A DNA stretch of 64,000 nt, taken from NCBI GenBank assembly GCA_030615365.1, contig JAUWZM010000001.1:1-64000 (forward strand), read 5' to 3'. Below, piece after piece: positions 1 to 8,367 of this stretch (its first letter is position 1; each line of letters opens with the position of its first letter). The translations under genes and the position numbers were made by a program. This DNA is from Candidatus Aerophobota bacterium. Its GTDB lineage: Bacteria; Aerophobota; Aerophobia; Aerophobales; B3-G15. Below the pieces are notes generated by a model. The model ran no database searches and had not been told where the DNA came from. It saw only the letters and a program-made list of their open reading frames with translations.

Positions 1-1
1 A

Positions 2-118
2 AACAAAATGACAATTTTTTTCCCAGCTGGTCATGAACTTGCTCGAAGATTCATTCAAGGAAAACAGAATAATCATAAAGGTAGCATTTTCCCTTTAGGA
101 AAAAAGTTATATAATTGA
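2..118 (+). other. C-terminal end of an unidentified ORF, open to the left edge
   Basis: A reading frame is open from the window edge and stops with TGA at 116-118. The first internal ATG is at 8. About 38 residues are visible, with no motif I recognise. It ends five bases before the truncated gmd-like fragment. It may be the last residues of an upstream gene, or chance coding. Nothing else explains the first 120 bases. Confidence 0.25.
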
Positions 119-122
119 TTTC

Positions 123-614
123 GTGCAAAAGTTGGTTGTCACCAGAAAAATAACCAGGGATCTTGCCCATATTTTAACCGGCAAGGAAAAGAAAATTTAT
201 CTTGGAAATTTAGAAGCTAAAAGGGACTGGGGATATGCGCCAGAGTATGTGGAGGCTATGTGGCTTATACTTCAGCAGGAGCATCCAGAAGATTTTGTCA
301 TTGGAACCGGTGAAGCTCACTCTGTGAAAGATTTCTTAAAGGAATCTTTCAGCTATGTGAACTTAGACTGGAGAGAGTACATAGAAATAGACCCTCGATA
401 CCTGCGTCCTAAAGATATTAATTTTCTTCTATCCGATGCTTCCAGGGCCAGAGAGAAACTTGGTTGGGTCCCTAAAGTAACTTTCAAGGAACTCGTTAGA
501 ATGATGGTGGACTACCATTTAGAACTTGTCGGCTTAGATCTTCCCGGTGAGGGTAAAAAGATTCTTGAAGAAAAAGGTATAAGCTGGACAAAGAACCAGC
601 TTACCGTTAAATGA
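123..614 (+). pseudogene. gmd: GDP-mannose 4,6-dehydratase, C-terminal half only
   Basis: The 163 residues match the C-terminal half of GDP-mannose 4,6-dehydratase. Visible signatures are VTRKITR, YLGNLEAKRDWGYAPEYVEAM and, near the end, a DASRAREKLGWVPKVTF segment. Full-length enzymes are about 340-370 residues. The N-terminal Rossmann motif and the Ser/Tyr/Lys catalytic residues are absent, and the frame meets a TAG stop at 96-98 shortly upstream. The GTG at 123 is only the first available start. The enzyme normally converts GDP-D-mannose to GDP-4-keto-6-deoxy-mannose. This remnant cannot be active alone, and it sits next to an intact fucose-synthase-like gene, the usual partner of gmd. I infer a once-complete gmd-fcl pair whose 5' part was lost by recombination. 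Confidence 0.8.
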
Positions 615-653
615 GCTTTTACTTATCTAATTTCATTTCTTATGGCTTTATCT

Positions 654-1598
654 ATGAGCTTTTGGAAAGATAAAAAGATTCTATTAACTGGTGGAGCGGG
701 ATTCTTAGGTTCCTTCGTTGCCGAGAAGTTAATAGAAAGAGGGGTTGACCTCAAAAATATTAGAATACCAAAGAGTAGCGATACGGACTTGAGGATTTGG
801 GGAAATTGTGTAAAGGCCGTTGAGGGAATAGATATCGTTATCCACCTGGCGGCAAAAGTTGGTGGTATTGGATTCAACAAAGAAAATCCCGCTACCCTCT
901 TTTATGACAACATTATTATGGGTGTTCAATTAATGGAAGCAGCCCATCGAGCTAACGTCCAAAAATTCGTGGCTCTGGCTACTGTCTGTTCCTATCCGAA
1001 ATACACATCAGTTCTTTTTGAAGAGGAAAATCTCTGGAATGGTTACCCAGAGGAGATTAACGCCCCTTATGGTCTTGCTAAGAAGATGCTTTTGGTTCAG
1101 GCTCAGGCCTATCGGAGGCAATACGGTTTCAATGCTATTTGCCTTTTTCCTGTGAATCTCTACGGCCCTCGAGACAATTTTGATCCTGTTTCCTCTCATG
1201 TCATCCCAGCCCTCATCAAAAGATGCATTGATGCAAAAATGGAACATTCTTCCTCAATTATCGTCTGGGGCACTGGAAAACCAACTCGGGAATTCCTCTA
1301 CGTTGAGGATTGTGCAGAGGGAATCTTGCTTGCTACTGAACATTATAACAAGCCAGAGCCTGTCAATCTCGGCGCAGGATTTGAGATATCTATAAGGGGG
1401 TTAGTTGACCTCATTATGAGACTTACCGGTTTCAAAGGAGAAATTGTTTGGAACCATACCAAACCCGATGGCCAACCCAGAAGGATGCTAAATACTACCC
1501 GTGCCTTTAAGAAATTTGTATTCAGAGCAAAAACAGACCTTGAAACCGGTCTTAAGAAGACAATTGAGTGGTATCTTTCAACAAAACAAACCAAATGA
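654..1598 (+). CDS. GDP-L-fucose synthase-like NAD(P)-dependent SDR
   Basis: This is an extended-SDR sugar epimerase/reductase of the GDP-L-fucose synthase (WcaG/Fcl) group, which epimerises and reduces GDP-4-keto-6-deoxy sugars. An N-terminal Rossmann motif (TGGAGFLG), a VCSYP catalytic-Ser segment, an intact YxxxK (YGLAKK) and the [11 protein letters not shown] segment are visible. Two starts are possible, ATG 642 and ATG 654. I chose 654 because related proteins begin with an MSFWKDK-like sequence; neither has a clear Shine-Dalgarno. It follows the gmd fragment by about 40 bases. The stop lies inside a 9-nt-period repeat that runs into the Wzt remnant. The exact substrate, GDP-hexose or GDP-heptose, cannot be read from sequence. 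Confidence 0.8.
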   Translation: MSFWKDKKILLTGGAGFLGSFVAEKLIERGVDLKNIRIPKSSDTDLRIWGNCVKAVEGIDIVIHLAAKVGGIGFNKENPATLFYDNIIMGVQLMEAAHRANVQKFVALATVCSYPKYTSVLFEEENLWNGYPEEINAPYGLAKKMLLVQAQAYRRQYGFNAICLFPVNLYGPRDNFDPVSSHVIPALIKRCIDAKMEHSSSIIVWGTGKPTREFLYVEDCAEGILLATEHYNKPEPVNLGAGFEISIRGLVDLIMRLTGFKGEIVWNHTKPDGQPRRMLNTTRAFKKFVFRAKTDLETGLKKTIEWYLSTKQTK

Positions 1599-1622
1599 AC
1601 CAAACAAACCAGATAAACGAGA
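1582..1622 (+). repeat. 9-nt-period microsatellite before an ATG
   Basis: Imperfect 9-base units of AACAAACCA/GATAAACGA type run from the end of the SDR gene up to the ATG of the Wzt remnant at 1623. The same kind of tract lies at 45366-45420 directly before ugd. Reverse-complement pieces are at 53336-53352 and 57968-57996. Confidence 0.6.
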
Positions 1623-1790
1623 ATGTCTGATACAGTTATAAAAGTAGAAGGTATAAGCAAGCGCTACCGTGTATCGGCTAGTACGTTGGAGGTGGTAGAT
1701 ATCATTACAAGGACCTGCGAGAGGCTTTGACTGCTTCTCTTGCTATCGGAAAATATGTATCACAAATGGTAAAAGAAATCTTCAAAAACT
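1623..1790 (+). pseudogene. N-terminal remnant of a polysaccharide ABC exporter ATPase (Wzt-like), frameshifted
   Basis: The frame from ATG 1623 reads MSDTVIKVEGISKRYRV, the typical beginning of a Wzt-type ATPase; compare the intact copy at 13654. That frame stops at 1728-1730. From about 1690 a different frame gives RYHYKDLREALTASLA, the expected continuation (RY-YKTLREAL in the family), and stops near 1790. A frameshift around 1685-1695 and loss of everything from Walker A onward make it a dead remnant. With the gmd fragment at 123 it suggests an older export/sugar cassette that decayed in place. Confidence 0.7.
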
Positions 1791-1993
1791 GACAATACCA
1801 AGAATAATAGGAAGAAGATGTGGCTTGATAATCAGAGAAAAGAGGGAAAGGAAATTAATAATTTAGAAGACGGTTATATTCTTATTACACGCAAGTGATG
1901 GGCTTTATAGTGAAACCTCCGAGCCTGAGCTGAACACCCATTAACAGATGTAGAGTTAGAAAGATTTTTGGAAGATTGGAAAAAGGTGAAAGA
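1791..1993. other. Intergenic stretch, no recognisable gene
   Basis: About 200 bases between the Wzt remnant and gmhB. A short frame ending at the gmhB start region encodes an acidic helix-like tail (LTDVELERFLEDW), which could be another gene end. I cannot assign it. AAAGGTGAAAGA before 1994 is the likely gmhB ribosome binding site. Confidence 0.3.
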
Positions 1994-2581
1994 ATGAATA
2001 AAGCAGTTTTTCTTGATAGAGATGGAGTTATAACACAAGAGCCTCCACATTATGTTCATAGAATAGACCAACTGAAGTTAATTCCAAAATCCGCAGAAGC
2101 TATTAAATTATTAAATGAAAATGGATTTAAAGTTGTTGTAGTTTCAAATCAATCTGGCCTGGCAAGAGGATATTATCAAGAAAAGGATGTGGAGATATAT
2201 AATAGGGCGATGAAAAAAGAATTAGAAAAGAGAGGTGCTTATATTGATGCGATATATTATTGTCCACATCATTCCGAGGCGAAGATAGAAGCATATAGAA
2301 TAGATTGTGACTGTAGAAAGCCCAAGTCGGGAATGTTAAAGCAAGCCGAAAAGGACTTAAACTTGGATTTAAAACGGTCTTTTCTGGTAGGGGATAAAAT
2401 AAGTGATATAGAAGCTGGTTATAGAGCAGGCTGCAAAACGATATTAGTGCTTACTGGCTATGGTAGCGATGAATTGAAAAAGAATGCGAATATGAATATA
2501 AAACCAAATTATATCTCAAAAGATTTATATACCACAAGTCAAATAATAAACAAAATATTGAAATCCTTGGAGTGTGATTAA
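1994..2581 (+). CDS. gmhB: D-glycero-D-manno-heptose 1,7-bisphosphate 7-phosphatase
   Basis: HAD-superfamily histidinol-phosphatase/GmhB family, about 195 residues, the usual length. The nucleophile motif FLDRDGV is at the N-terminus. A VVSNQSG motif II follows, then the zinc loop (CPHH, followed about 15 residues later by CDC) typical of GmhB, a KPKSGM segment and a VGDKISDIEAG motif. It removes the C7 phosphate from heptose-1,7-bisphosphate before nucleotide activation. ATG 1994 has an upstream GGTGAAAGA; an in-frame TTG at 1976 is less likely. It ends just before the next SDR start. hddA, hddC and gmhA further down the same strand show that the product is probably the alpha anomer bound for GDP activation. 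Confidence 0.9.
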   Translation: MNKAVFLDRDGVITQEPPHYVHRIDQLKLIPKSAEAIKLLNENGFKVVVVSNQSGLARGYYQEKDVEIYNRAMKKELEKRGAYIDAIYYCPHHSEAKIEAYRIDCDCRKPKSGMLKQAEKDLNLDLKRSFLVGDKISDIEAGYRAGCKTILVLTGYGSDELKKNANMNIKPNYISKDLYTTSQIINKILKSLECD

Positions 2582-2582
2582 C

Positions 2583-3503
2583 ATGGAACTCTTAGTAACC
2601 GGAGGAACAGGTTTAGTGGGCAATGCTTTACAAAAAGTATGCCCTGACGCAATTTATGTAAGTTTAAAAGACTATGATTTAACAAAGGAAGTTGAAGTTA
2701 AAGCAATGTTGGGAAAATATAGACCTGCAAATGTTATACATCTGGCTGCAAAGGTTGGGGGTATTATAGATAATATAAATCATCCCGCTGAGTTTATTTA
2801 TCAAAATGTTTTAATGAATACCTATGTTGTTCATTATGCTAATAAATATAAAGTTAAAAAATTGATAGGTTTAATAAGCAATTGTGCCTATCCAGATAAA
2901 GTTAAAAAATATCCTATGATAGAGGATCAATTACATGATGGACCACCAGCTGTTACAAACTTTTCTTATGCCTATTCCAAACGTGCATTGGAAGCGCAGA
3001 TTAAAGCCTATAGAAGCCAATACGGGTGTAACTATTTTAGTGTCATTCCATGCAATTTATACGGTCCCCATGATAAATTTGATGAAAATAAAAGTCATTT
3101 TTTAGCAGCCTTGATTCGTAAAATTTACGATGCTAAAAAAAATAAGAGAAAAGTCATAGGACTTTTAGGCACAGGCAAACCCCTGAGACAATATTTATAT
3201 TCCGAAGATTTAGCTAAGATACTTTTGCTATTATTAGAAAAGTATGATGGTGGGGAACCTATTAATATAGCACCCAAGGAAAACCTATCAATTGCAGAGA
3301 TAGCTGAAATTGCTTTAGAAGCAACCGGATCATCCAATCTTGAGTTGGTATTTGATGAATCATTCCCGGATGGTCAATATAGAAAAGATATTTGCAGTAA
3401 TAAGCTGCTCGATATAATTGGTGATTTTAAGTTTACATCTTTATCCGAGGGAATAAAAAAGACTTATGAATGGTATTCAAAAAGAATAGAAGCGAAATTA
3501 TGA
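2583..3503 (+). CDS. GDP-L-fucose synthase-like SDR (GDP-4-keto-sugar epimerase/reductase)
   Basis: Extended SDR with TGGTGLVG at the N-terminus, HLAAKVGG, an NCAYP segment carrying the Cys of GDP-fucose synthase, an intact YAYSKR (YxxxK) and NLYGPHDKFD. About 306 residues, normal for the family. ATG 2583 is chosen over an in-frame GTG at 2574 because the Rossmann strand begins at once and GGAG lies about 11 bases upstream. The stop (TGA 3501-3503) overlaps the next ATG as ATGA, so translation is probably coupled. Homologues in Campylobacter heptose loci (DdahC/MlghC) act on GDP-6-deoxy-4-keto-heptose. The heptose context here suggests the same, but this is inference. Confidence 0.82.
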   Translation: MELLVTGGTGLVGNALQKVCPDAIYVSLKDYDLTKEVEVKAMLGKYRPANVIHLAAKVGGIIDNINHPAEFIYQNVLMNTYVVHYANKYKVKKLIGLISNCAYPDKVKKYPMIEDQLHDGPPAVTNFSYAYSKRALEAQIKAYRSQYGCNYFSVIPCNLYGPHDKFDENKSHFLAALIRKIYDAKKNKRKVIGLLGTGKPLRQYLYSEDLAKILLLLLEKYDGGEPINIAPKENLSIAEIAEIALEATGSSNLELVFDESFPDGQYRKDICSNKLLDIIGDFKFTSLSEGIKKTYEWYSKRIEAKL

Positions 3504-4507
3504 ATAGAGATAACAAAATAGATAAAGTACTGATAACAGGAATCACAGGTTTTGTAGGTAGCCATTTAGCCGATTATATTCTCGAAAACTTCCCAGAAGT
3601 GAAAATTTTAGGTTTGGCACGATGGCGTTCGCCTACAGACAATATCAGATATATTATTAATAAAGTTACACTTGAATTTGGTGATCTATTAGACCCATTT
3701 TCTCTGAAAACTATTTTATCAAGACAAAAGCCCGATGTCATTTTCCACCTTGCTGCACAATCCTACGTACCTTATAGTTTTTCATCGCCTGTGGCGACAT
3801 TAAACACCAACGTGATAGGAACATGCAATTTGTTAGAGGCAGTTAAAGAATTGAAGTTCGCTTCAGATTATGATCCAATAATTCACGTATGCAGTTCCTC
3901 AGAAGTTTACGGACAGGTAAGAAAGGAAGAAGTGCCAATAAAAGAAGATGTTCCATTACGACCGGCTTCGCCTTATGCAGTAAGTAAGGTGGCAGAAGAT
4001 GTGTTAGCCTATCAATACTGGTTGTCCTGGGAAATTAAAACTTTAAGAACTCGTATGTTTACACATACTGGACCAAGGCGAGGGGAAGTTTTTGTGGTTT
4101 CTAATTTTGCCAAGCAAATTGCAGCCATTGAAGCCGGATTAACACTGCCAGTTGTTAAGGTTGGGAATTTAGAGAGCATCAGGACATTTACAGATGTGCG
4201 AGATGCTGTACGAGCATATTGGCTGCTGGTAACCAAATGTACTCCTGGTGAGGTGTACAATATCGGCGGAGTTGAAACTATGAAGGTGGAGGAAATGTTA
4301 AATAGACTATTAGGATTATCCTCAGTTAAAAATGTAGAAATTGAAGTAGATCCTGATCGTCTGAGACCTTCTGATGTAACGTTACAAATTCCTTCTACCG
4401 AAAAATTTCAAAAAGAGACAGGTTGGAAGCCTGAAATTAAATTTGAGCAGACAATGGAAGATACCTTGAATTACTGGCGGGAATATTATAAAGAAGAGAG
4501 AAGATGA
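3500..4507 (+). CDS. GDP-sugar 4,6-dehydratase (GDP-mannose/GDP-heptose type)
   Basis: Extended SDR of the GDP-mannose 4,6-dehydratase/Rmd group, about 335 residues. Visible are TGITGFVGSHL, DVIFHLAAQSYVPYSF, a CSSSEVYG catalytic segment, the YAVSK pair, and THTGPRRGEVFVVSNFAKQ, a GMD/RMD signature. The C-terminus carries GWKPEIKFEQT. GMD makes GDP-4-keto-6-deoxy-mannose. Homologues such as DmhA act on GDP-D-glycero-D-manno-heptose. With the complete GDP-heptose pathway in the same transcription unit, the heptose is a plausible substrate. The acidic residue expected after the catalytic Ser is present (SSSE), favouring dehydratase over reductase. ATG 3500 overlaps the previous stop (ATGA), and the stop overlaps the next ATG. 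Confidence 0.78.
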   Translation: MNRDNKIDKVLITGITGFVGSHLADYILENFPEVKILGLARWRSPTDNIRYIINKVTLEFGDLLDPFSLKTILSRQKPDVIFHLAAQSYVPYSFSSPVATLNTNVIGTCNLLEAVKELKFASDYDPIIHVCSSSEVYGQVRKEEVPIKEDVPLRPASPYAVSKVAEDVLAYQYWLSWEIKTLRTRMFTHTGPRRGEVFVVSNFAKQIAAIEAGLTLPVVKVGNLESIRTFTDVRDAVRAYWLLVTKCTPGEVYNIGGVETMKVEEMLNRLLGLSSVKNVEIEVDPDRLRPSDVTLQIPSTEKFQKETGWKPEIKFEQTMEDTLNYWREYYKEERR

Positions 4508-5475
4508 AAATGATGAAAGGAATAGAATTAAATGTGGGACTTTACAAGAAAGTGTATTTGATCAGAAAGACGGAAGAAAAGATCAGAGAGCATTATATGG
4601 AAGACGAGATGAAAACACCAGTACATTTATCTATTGGGGGAGAGGCAATAGCAGCAGGAGTATGCCAGGCTCTGAATGTTGAAGATCAGATTTTTGGTAC
4701 ATATAGAAGCCACGGAATCTATTTGGCAAAAACGGGAGAAACGGACAGATTCTTTGCAGAATTATACGGTAAACAAACAGGTGTAGCAAAAGGAAAAGCT
4801 GGTTCGATGCATATCACTGCTCCAGAATCAAATTTTTTAGGAGCTTCTGCTGTGGTAGCTACTATTATTCCCGTCGCAGTGGGATCTTCTTTTGCGAATA
4901 AACGGAAAAATAACGGGAAACTTGTTGCTGTGTTTTTCGGAGATGGCGCCTTGGATGAGGGAGCATTTTGGGAAAGTCTGAATTTTGCATGCCTTAAAGA
5001 GTTGCCGATCATATTCGTTTGTGAAGATAATGGGTTTGCAATCCATTCTCCTACTTCCGATAGACAAGGTTATAGATCTATTAGTGATATTGTTTCAAAA
5101 TTCGAATGTAATGTCTTCAGGGAAGAAACAACAGATCCAGAGGTTATTTACAGATTAACTTGTAATGCAATACAGTTGCAAAAAAATACCCATAAACCTT
5201 GTTTCCTCCATCTTAAATATTACAGATATTTTGAGCATGTAGGAATAAATCAAGATTTTAAATTTGGATATCGTTCAGAGAAGGAGTTCAAAAGATGGTA
5301 TAAAATGGATCCTGTGAATTTGCAGAGAAAAAAGCTGTTAGAAAATGCTTATTCTGAAAAGATGATTCAAGAACTAGAAAGAGAAATAGACAAACAAATT
5401 AATAATAGTATTAAATCAGCTCAAAAAGCTCCATTTCCAGATCGTAATGAATTATTTGAGGGTGTTTATGCATGA
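4504..5475 (+). CDS. TPP-dependent E1 component, alpha subunit
   Basis: About 323 residues, pyruvate/acetoin dehydrogenase E1-alpha family. YRSHG (66-71), the GKAGSMH segment, and the TPP/Mg motif GDG (146-148) ending in EDN (174-176) are visible. The family decarboxylates a 2-oxo acid and forms a hydroxyalkyl-TPP carbanion. In the classic complex this goes to a lipoyl E2, but no E2 or E3 is encoded in this window. The gene starts inside the stop of the 4,6-dehydratase (ATGA) and ends the same way on the beta subunit, so it is an integral part of the sugar operon. I infer a role in transferring a two-carbon unit, or another TPP chemistry, on a nucleotide sugar. An off-locus E2 is the alternative. 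Confidence 0.85.
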   Translation: MKMMKGIELNVGLYKKVYLIRKTEEKIREHYMEDEMKTPVHLSIGGEAIAAGVCQALNVEDQIFGTYRSHGIYLAKTGETDRFFAELYGKQTGVAKGKAGSMHITAPESNFLGASAVVATIIPVAVGSSFANKRKNNGKLVAVFFGDGALDEGAFWESLNFACLKELPIIFVCEDNGFAIHSPTSDRQGYRSISDIVSKFECNVFREETTDPEVIYRLTCNAIQLQKNTHKPCFLHLKYYRYFEHVGINQDFKFGYRSEKEFKRWYKMDPVNLQRKKLLENAYSEKMIQELEREIDKQINNSIKSAQKAPFPDRNELFEGVYA

Positions 5476-6512
5476 GAAAAATAAGTTATCGAAAAGCATT
5501 GAATGAAGCCATGATACAAGAAATGGAGAGAGATCCAAATGTTTTTGTGTATGGGTTAGATGTATCAGACCATAAGAGAATATTTGGTAGTACAGCGGGA
5601 TTGGTAGAAAAGTTTGGACCTGAAAGATGTTTTGGAACCCCACTATCAGAAGATGCTATGACGGGGTTTGGGTTAGGTACTGCTATTAATGGGTTGAGTC
5701 CCATTCATATCCATAGCCGTGTTGATTTTATGCTTTTAGCAACGAACCAGATTGTTAATATACTTTCCAATTACAGGTATATGACCGGAGGTAAGTTGAA
5801 AATTTCGATGGTTATAAGAGCTATTGTGGGTAGAGGTTGGGGACAATCATCTCAGCATAGTAAGAGTTTGCATTCTATTTTTGCACATATCCCGGGATTA
5901 AAGGTTGTGTTACCTACTACACCAAAAGATGCAAAAGGGCTACTTATTTCTGCAATAAGAGATGACAGTCCCGTGATTTTTATGGAACATAGGTGGTTGT
6001 ATGATATAAGCGATGAAGTTCCAGAAGAGCATTATACTATACCCATAGGAGAAGTAAATGTTTTGCGTGAAGGTGAAGACATAACCGTTGTTGCTACTTC
6101 ATGGATGAATGTAGAAGCTTTAAAAGCCGCAGAAGTTATGGAAAAGCATGGAATAAGCGTAGAAGTAGTTGATCCAAGAACGATATCTCCTTTTAACGAT
6201 AAACTTATTTTAGAGTCTGTGAAAAAGACAGGTCGCTGCATTGTAGCGGATAATGATTGGCTGAATTGCGGGTTTAGTGCCGAAGTGGCAGCCAGAGTGT
6301 CAGAATCTTGTTTTAAAGATTTGAAGTCGCCAGTAAGTAGAATAGGTTTTGCACCAACTCCATGTCCAACTACAAGACCTTTAGAAAATAAGTTTTATCC
6401 CAGTGCAATTGACATTATAAAATCCATAGAAAACAAACTGGAGCTACAGCCTATAGATTTGTCAAATGAAGAATTTTACAGTTATGAAAATAAATTTAGG
6501 GGGCCATTTTAA
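5472..6512 (+). CDS. TPP-dependent E1 component, beta subunit (transketolase-like)
   Basis: 346 residues, E1-beta family: N-terminal transketolase Pyr domain and C-terminal transketolase-C domain. The early ALNEAMIQEM segment, the conserved GTPLSEDAMTGFGLG (normally GT-PI-E in E1-beta) with the activating Glu, and SQHSKSLHSIFAHIPGLKV are visible. The C-terminal part contains DPRTISPFND. It pairs with the alpha subunit directly upstream to form a 2-oxo-acid dehydrogenase-type heterotetramer. An ATGA overlap upstream and a TAATG junction downstream indicate coupled translation. The C-terminal tail continues about 25 residues beyond the usual PTTRPLE-type end. Substrate unknown. Confidence 0.85.
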   Translation: MRKISYRKALNEAMIQEMERDPNVFVYGLDVSDHKRIFGSTAGLVEKFGPERCFGTPLSEDAMTGFGLGTAINGLSPIHIHSRVDFMLLATNQIVNILSNYRYMTGGKLKISMVIRAIVGRGWGQSSQHSKSLHSIFAHIPGLKVVLPTTPKDAKGLLISAIRDDSPVIFMEHRWLYDISDEVPEEHYTIPIGEVNVLREGEDITVVATSWMNVEALKAAEVMEKHGISVEVVDPRTISPFNDKLILESVKKTGRCIVADNDWLNCGFSAEVAARVSESCFKDLKSPVSRIGFAPTPCPTTRPLENKFYPSAIDIIKSIENKLELQPIDLSNEEFYSYENKFRGPF

Positions 6513-7501
6513 TGAGTTTTTATAAAGACAAAAAAGTATTAGTTACAGGAGGAACCGGCCTTATTGGTATACCACTTGTTAAAATGTTAATCGAACAAGG
6601 GGCAAAAGTAAGAATTGCCTCTTTAGACCATCCTTCAAGGGCTCATCCTGAAGCAGAATTCTACCGAGTTAACCTTATGCGGTTTGAAAATTGCATGGAA
6701 GTTTGTGAAGGAATGGATTTTATCTTTCACCTTGCGGGAATCAAAGGGTCTCCAGCAATGACAAAGAAAAAACCGGCGAGTTTCTTTGTTCCAACTATTA
6801 GTTTTAATACGAATATGATGGAAGCTGCCAGGCAATGTAGTGTAAAGAGGTATCTATATACCAGTACTATTGGTGTTTATTCTCCTGCCAAAGTTTTTTA
6901 TGAGGATGATGTGTGGAAAACCTTCCCATCGGAAAATGATAAATTTGCTGGCTGGGCTAAGCGAATGGGTGAGCTTCAGGCGGAAGCCTATAAGATTGAA
7001 TACGGCTGGGATAAGATCGCCATTGTAAGACCAGCAAATGTTTACGGTCCTTATGACAATTTTGATCCAAATAATGCCATGGTGATTCCGTCTCTAGTTA
7101 AACGTGCTTTAGATGGAGAGAACTCTCTTACTGTATGGGGAGATGGGTCACCTATAAGAGATTTTATTCATGCAAAAGATGTGGCAAGGGGGATGTTACT
7201 TGCCCTTGAGAAGAGCGTAAGACAACCTATAAATCTTGGAAGTGGAGTTGGAGTTAGCATTAGAGAAATTGTTAACATTATAGTCAATAATATGAAAATT
7301 AAGCCAAAGGTAGTTTGGGATACCTCCAAGCCGTCTGGCGATAAAAAAAGGTTAATGAACATATCCAGAGCTAAGGTTATTGGATTTCAGCCTATGATCT
7401 CTATTGAAGAAGGAATCAAAGAAGTGATGGATTGGTATCAAAAAAATAGGGATATAGTGAATAAAAGATACAATGTATTTACAGAAAAGAGGTTTGTATA
7501 A
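6512..7501 (+). CDS. NAD-dependent epimerase/dehydratase-like SDR lacking the catalytic Tyr
   Basis: 329 residues. TGGTGLIG marks the nucleotide-binding fold, with HLAGIKGSP, a YTSTIGVYSP segment supplying Ser/Thr, and VYGPYDNFDPNNAMVIPS. The expected YxxxK reads A-G-W-A-K in this protein (FAGWAKRMGEL), so the catalytic Tyr position is Ala. The preceding Phe is one residue off register. All else looks intact and the gene is translationally fused to its neighbour (TAATG). The enzyme may use a different acid/base group or do a chemistry that does not need Tyr. The SDR at 8364 also lacks the Tyr. Role: probably a late step on the GDP-4-keto sugar. Confidence 0.72.
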   Translation: MSFYKDKKVLVTGGTGLIGIPLVKMLIEQGAKVRIASLDHPSRAHPEAEFYRVNLMRFENCMEVCEGMDFIFHLAGIKGSPAMTKKKPASFFVPTISFNTNMMEAARQCSVKRYLYTSTIGVYSPAKVFYEDDVWKTFPSENDKFAGWAKRMGELQAEAYKIEYGWDKIAIVRPANVYGPYDNFDPNNAMVIPSLVKRALDGENSLTVWGDGSPIRDFIHAKDVARGMLLALEKSVRQPINLGSGVGVSIREIVNIIVNNMKIKPKVVWDTSKPSGDKKRLMNISRAKVIGFQPMISIEEGIKEVMDWYQKNRDIVNKRYNVFTEKRFV

Positions 7502-7602
7502 AAATAACATGGATGTTTTGCCAATGCAACAATTTAAACAATAGGAAGGATGACCTCATTAAAACTAGAGAGGAAAAAGTAAGCCCAAAGAGGCGTTTTT
7601 AA

Positions 7603-8367
7603 ATGAGAATACTCACTACTGGAATTCTCAGCGGTCTTGGTAAATTTATCCATGAAAATCTTGGAGGAGTTGGTTTAACTAGAGATACATCCCCTGAAGA
7701 TATAGAAAAAATCAAGAATGATGGTGTAGATATCATAATCCATTGTGCTTTTAATTCCCGTCGTAGAATCAACTCCGATTCTCTCTATCATTACTTGGAA
7801 GACAACGTACTTCTAACAAAAAGGGTGGTTTCTTTCCCTCATAAGAAGTTTATATTCCTTTCTTCTGTCGACGTATACCCGAAGAGAACAGATGTTCACT
7901 CAGAAGACGAGATCATAGAGGTAGATTCCGTAAGCGGAATATATGGAATTACTAAGCTCATGTCTGAATCTATACTCAAGAATCATTGTGAGAATTATCT
8001 TATTCTAAGAGGAACCGCCCTTCTGGGGAAATATTCAAGAAAGAATAGTCTTATTAAAATCATAGAAGGTGAAGGGTGTACCTTGACTCTTTCTGGTGAT
8101 TCAAGGTTTAACTATGTTCTTCATCTGGATATCTTAGATTTTATAAAATTCTCAATAGACCATGATGTTAAAGGGATCTACAATCTAGCATCTTCGGAGA
8201 ATATAACTCTTTCGGAAGTAGTCGATATGTTGGGAAAGAAAGTGAAGTTCGGTACTTATTTTTATAATGTTGGAAACATAGACAATAGTAAGATATCATC
8301 TATTTTTCCAGTCTTTAAGAAGACGTCAAAAGAAATTGTAACTCAATTCATAAGAGGCAAAACATAA
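7603..8367 (+). CDS. Short NAD-dependent SDR (sugar 4-ketoreductase-like)
   Basis: 254 residues, shorter than typical extended SDRs. The N-terminal motif is degenerate (TTGILSGLGKF). FLSSVDVYP and YGITK (YxxxK) supply the Ser-Tyr-Lys set. It resembles RmlD/WcaG-type NAD-dependent reductases of nucleotide-sugar pathways. About 100 bases of non-coding sequence separate it from the previous gene. Its TAA stop overlaps the likely ATA start of the next gene. It could be the reductase that finishes the modified sugar. Substrate unknown. Confidence 0.68.
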   Translation: MRILTTGILSGLGKFIHENLGGVGLTRDTSPEDIEKIKNDGVDIIIHCAFNSRRRINSDSLYHYLEDNVLLTKRVVSFPHKKFIFLSSVDVYPKRTDVHSEDEIIEVDSVSGIYGITKLMSESILKNHCENYLILRGTALLGKYSRKNSLIKIIEGEGCTLTLSGDSRFNYVLHLDILDFIKFSIDHDVKGIYNLASSENITLSEVVDMLGKKVKFGTYFYNVGNIDNSKISSIFPVFKKTSKEIVTQFIRGKT

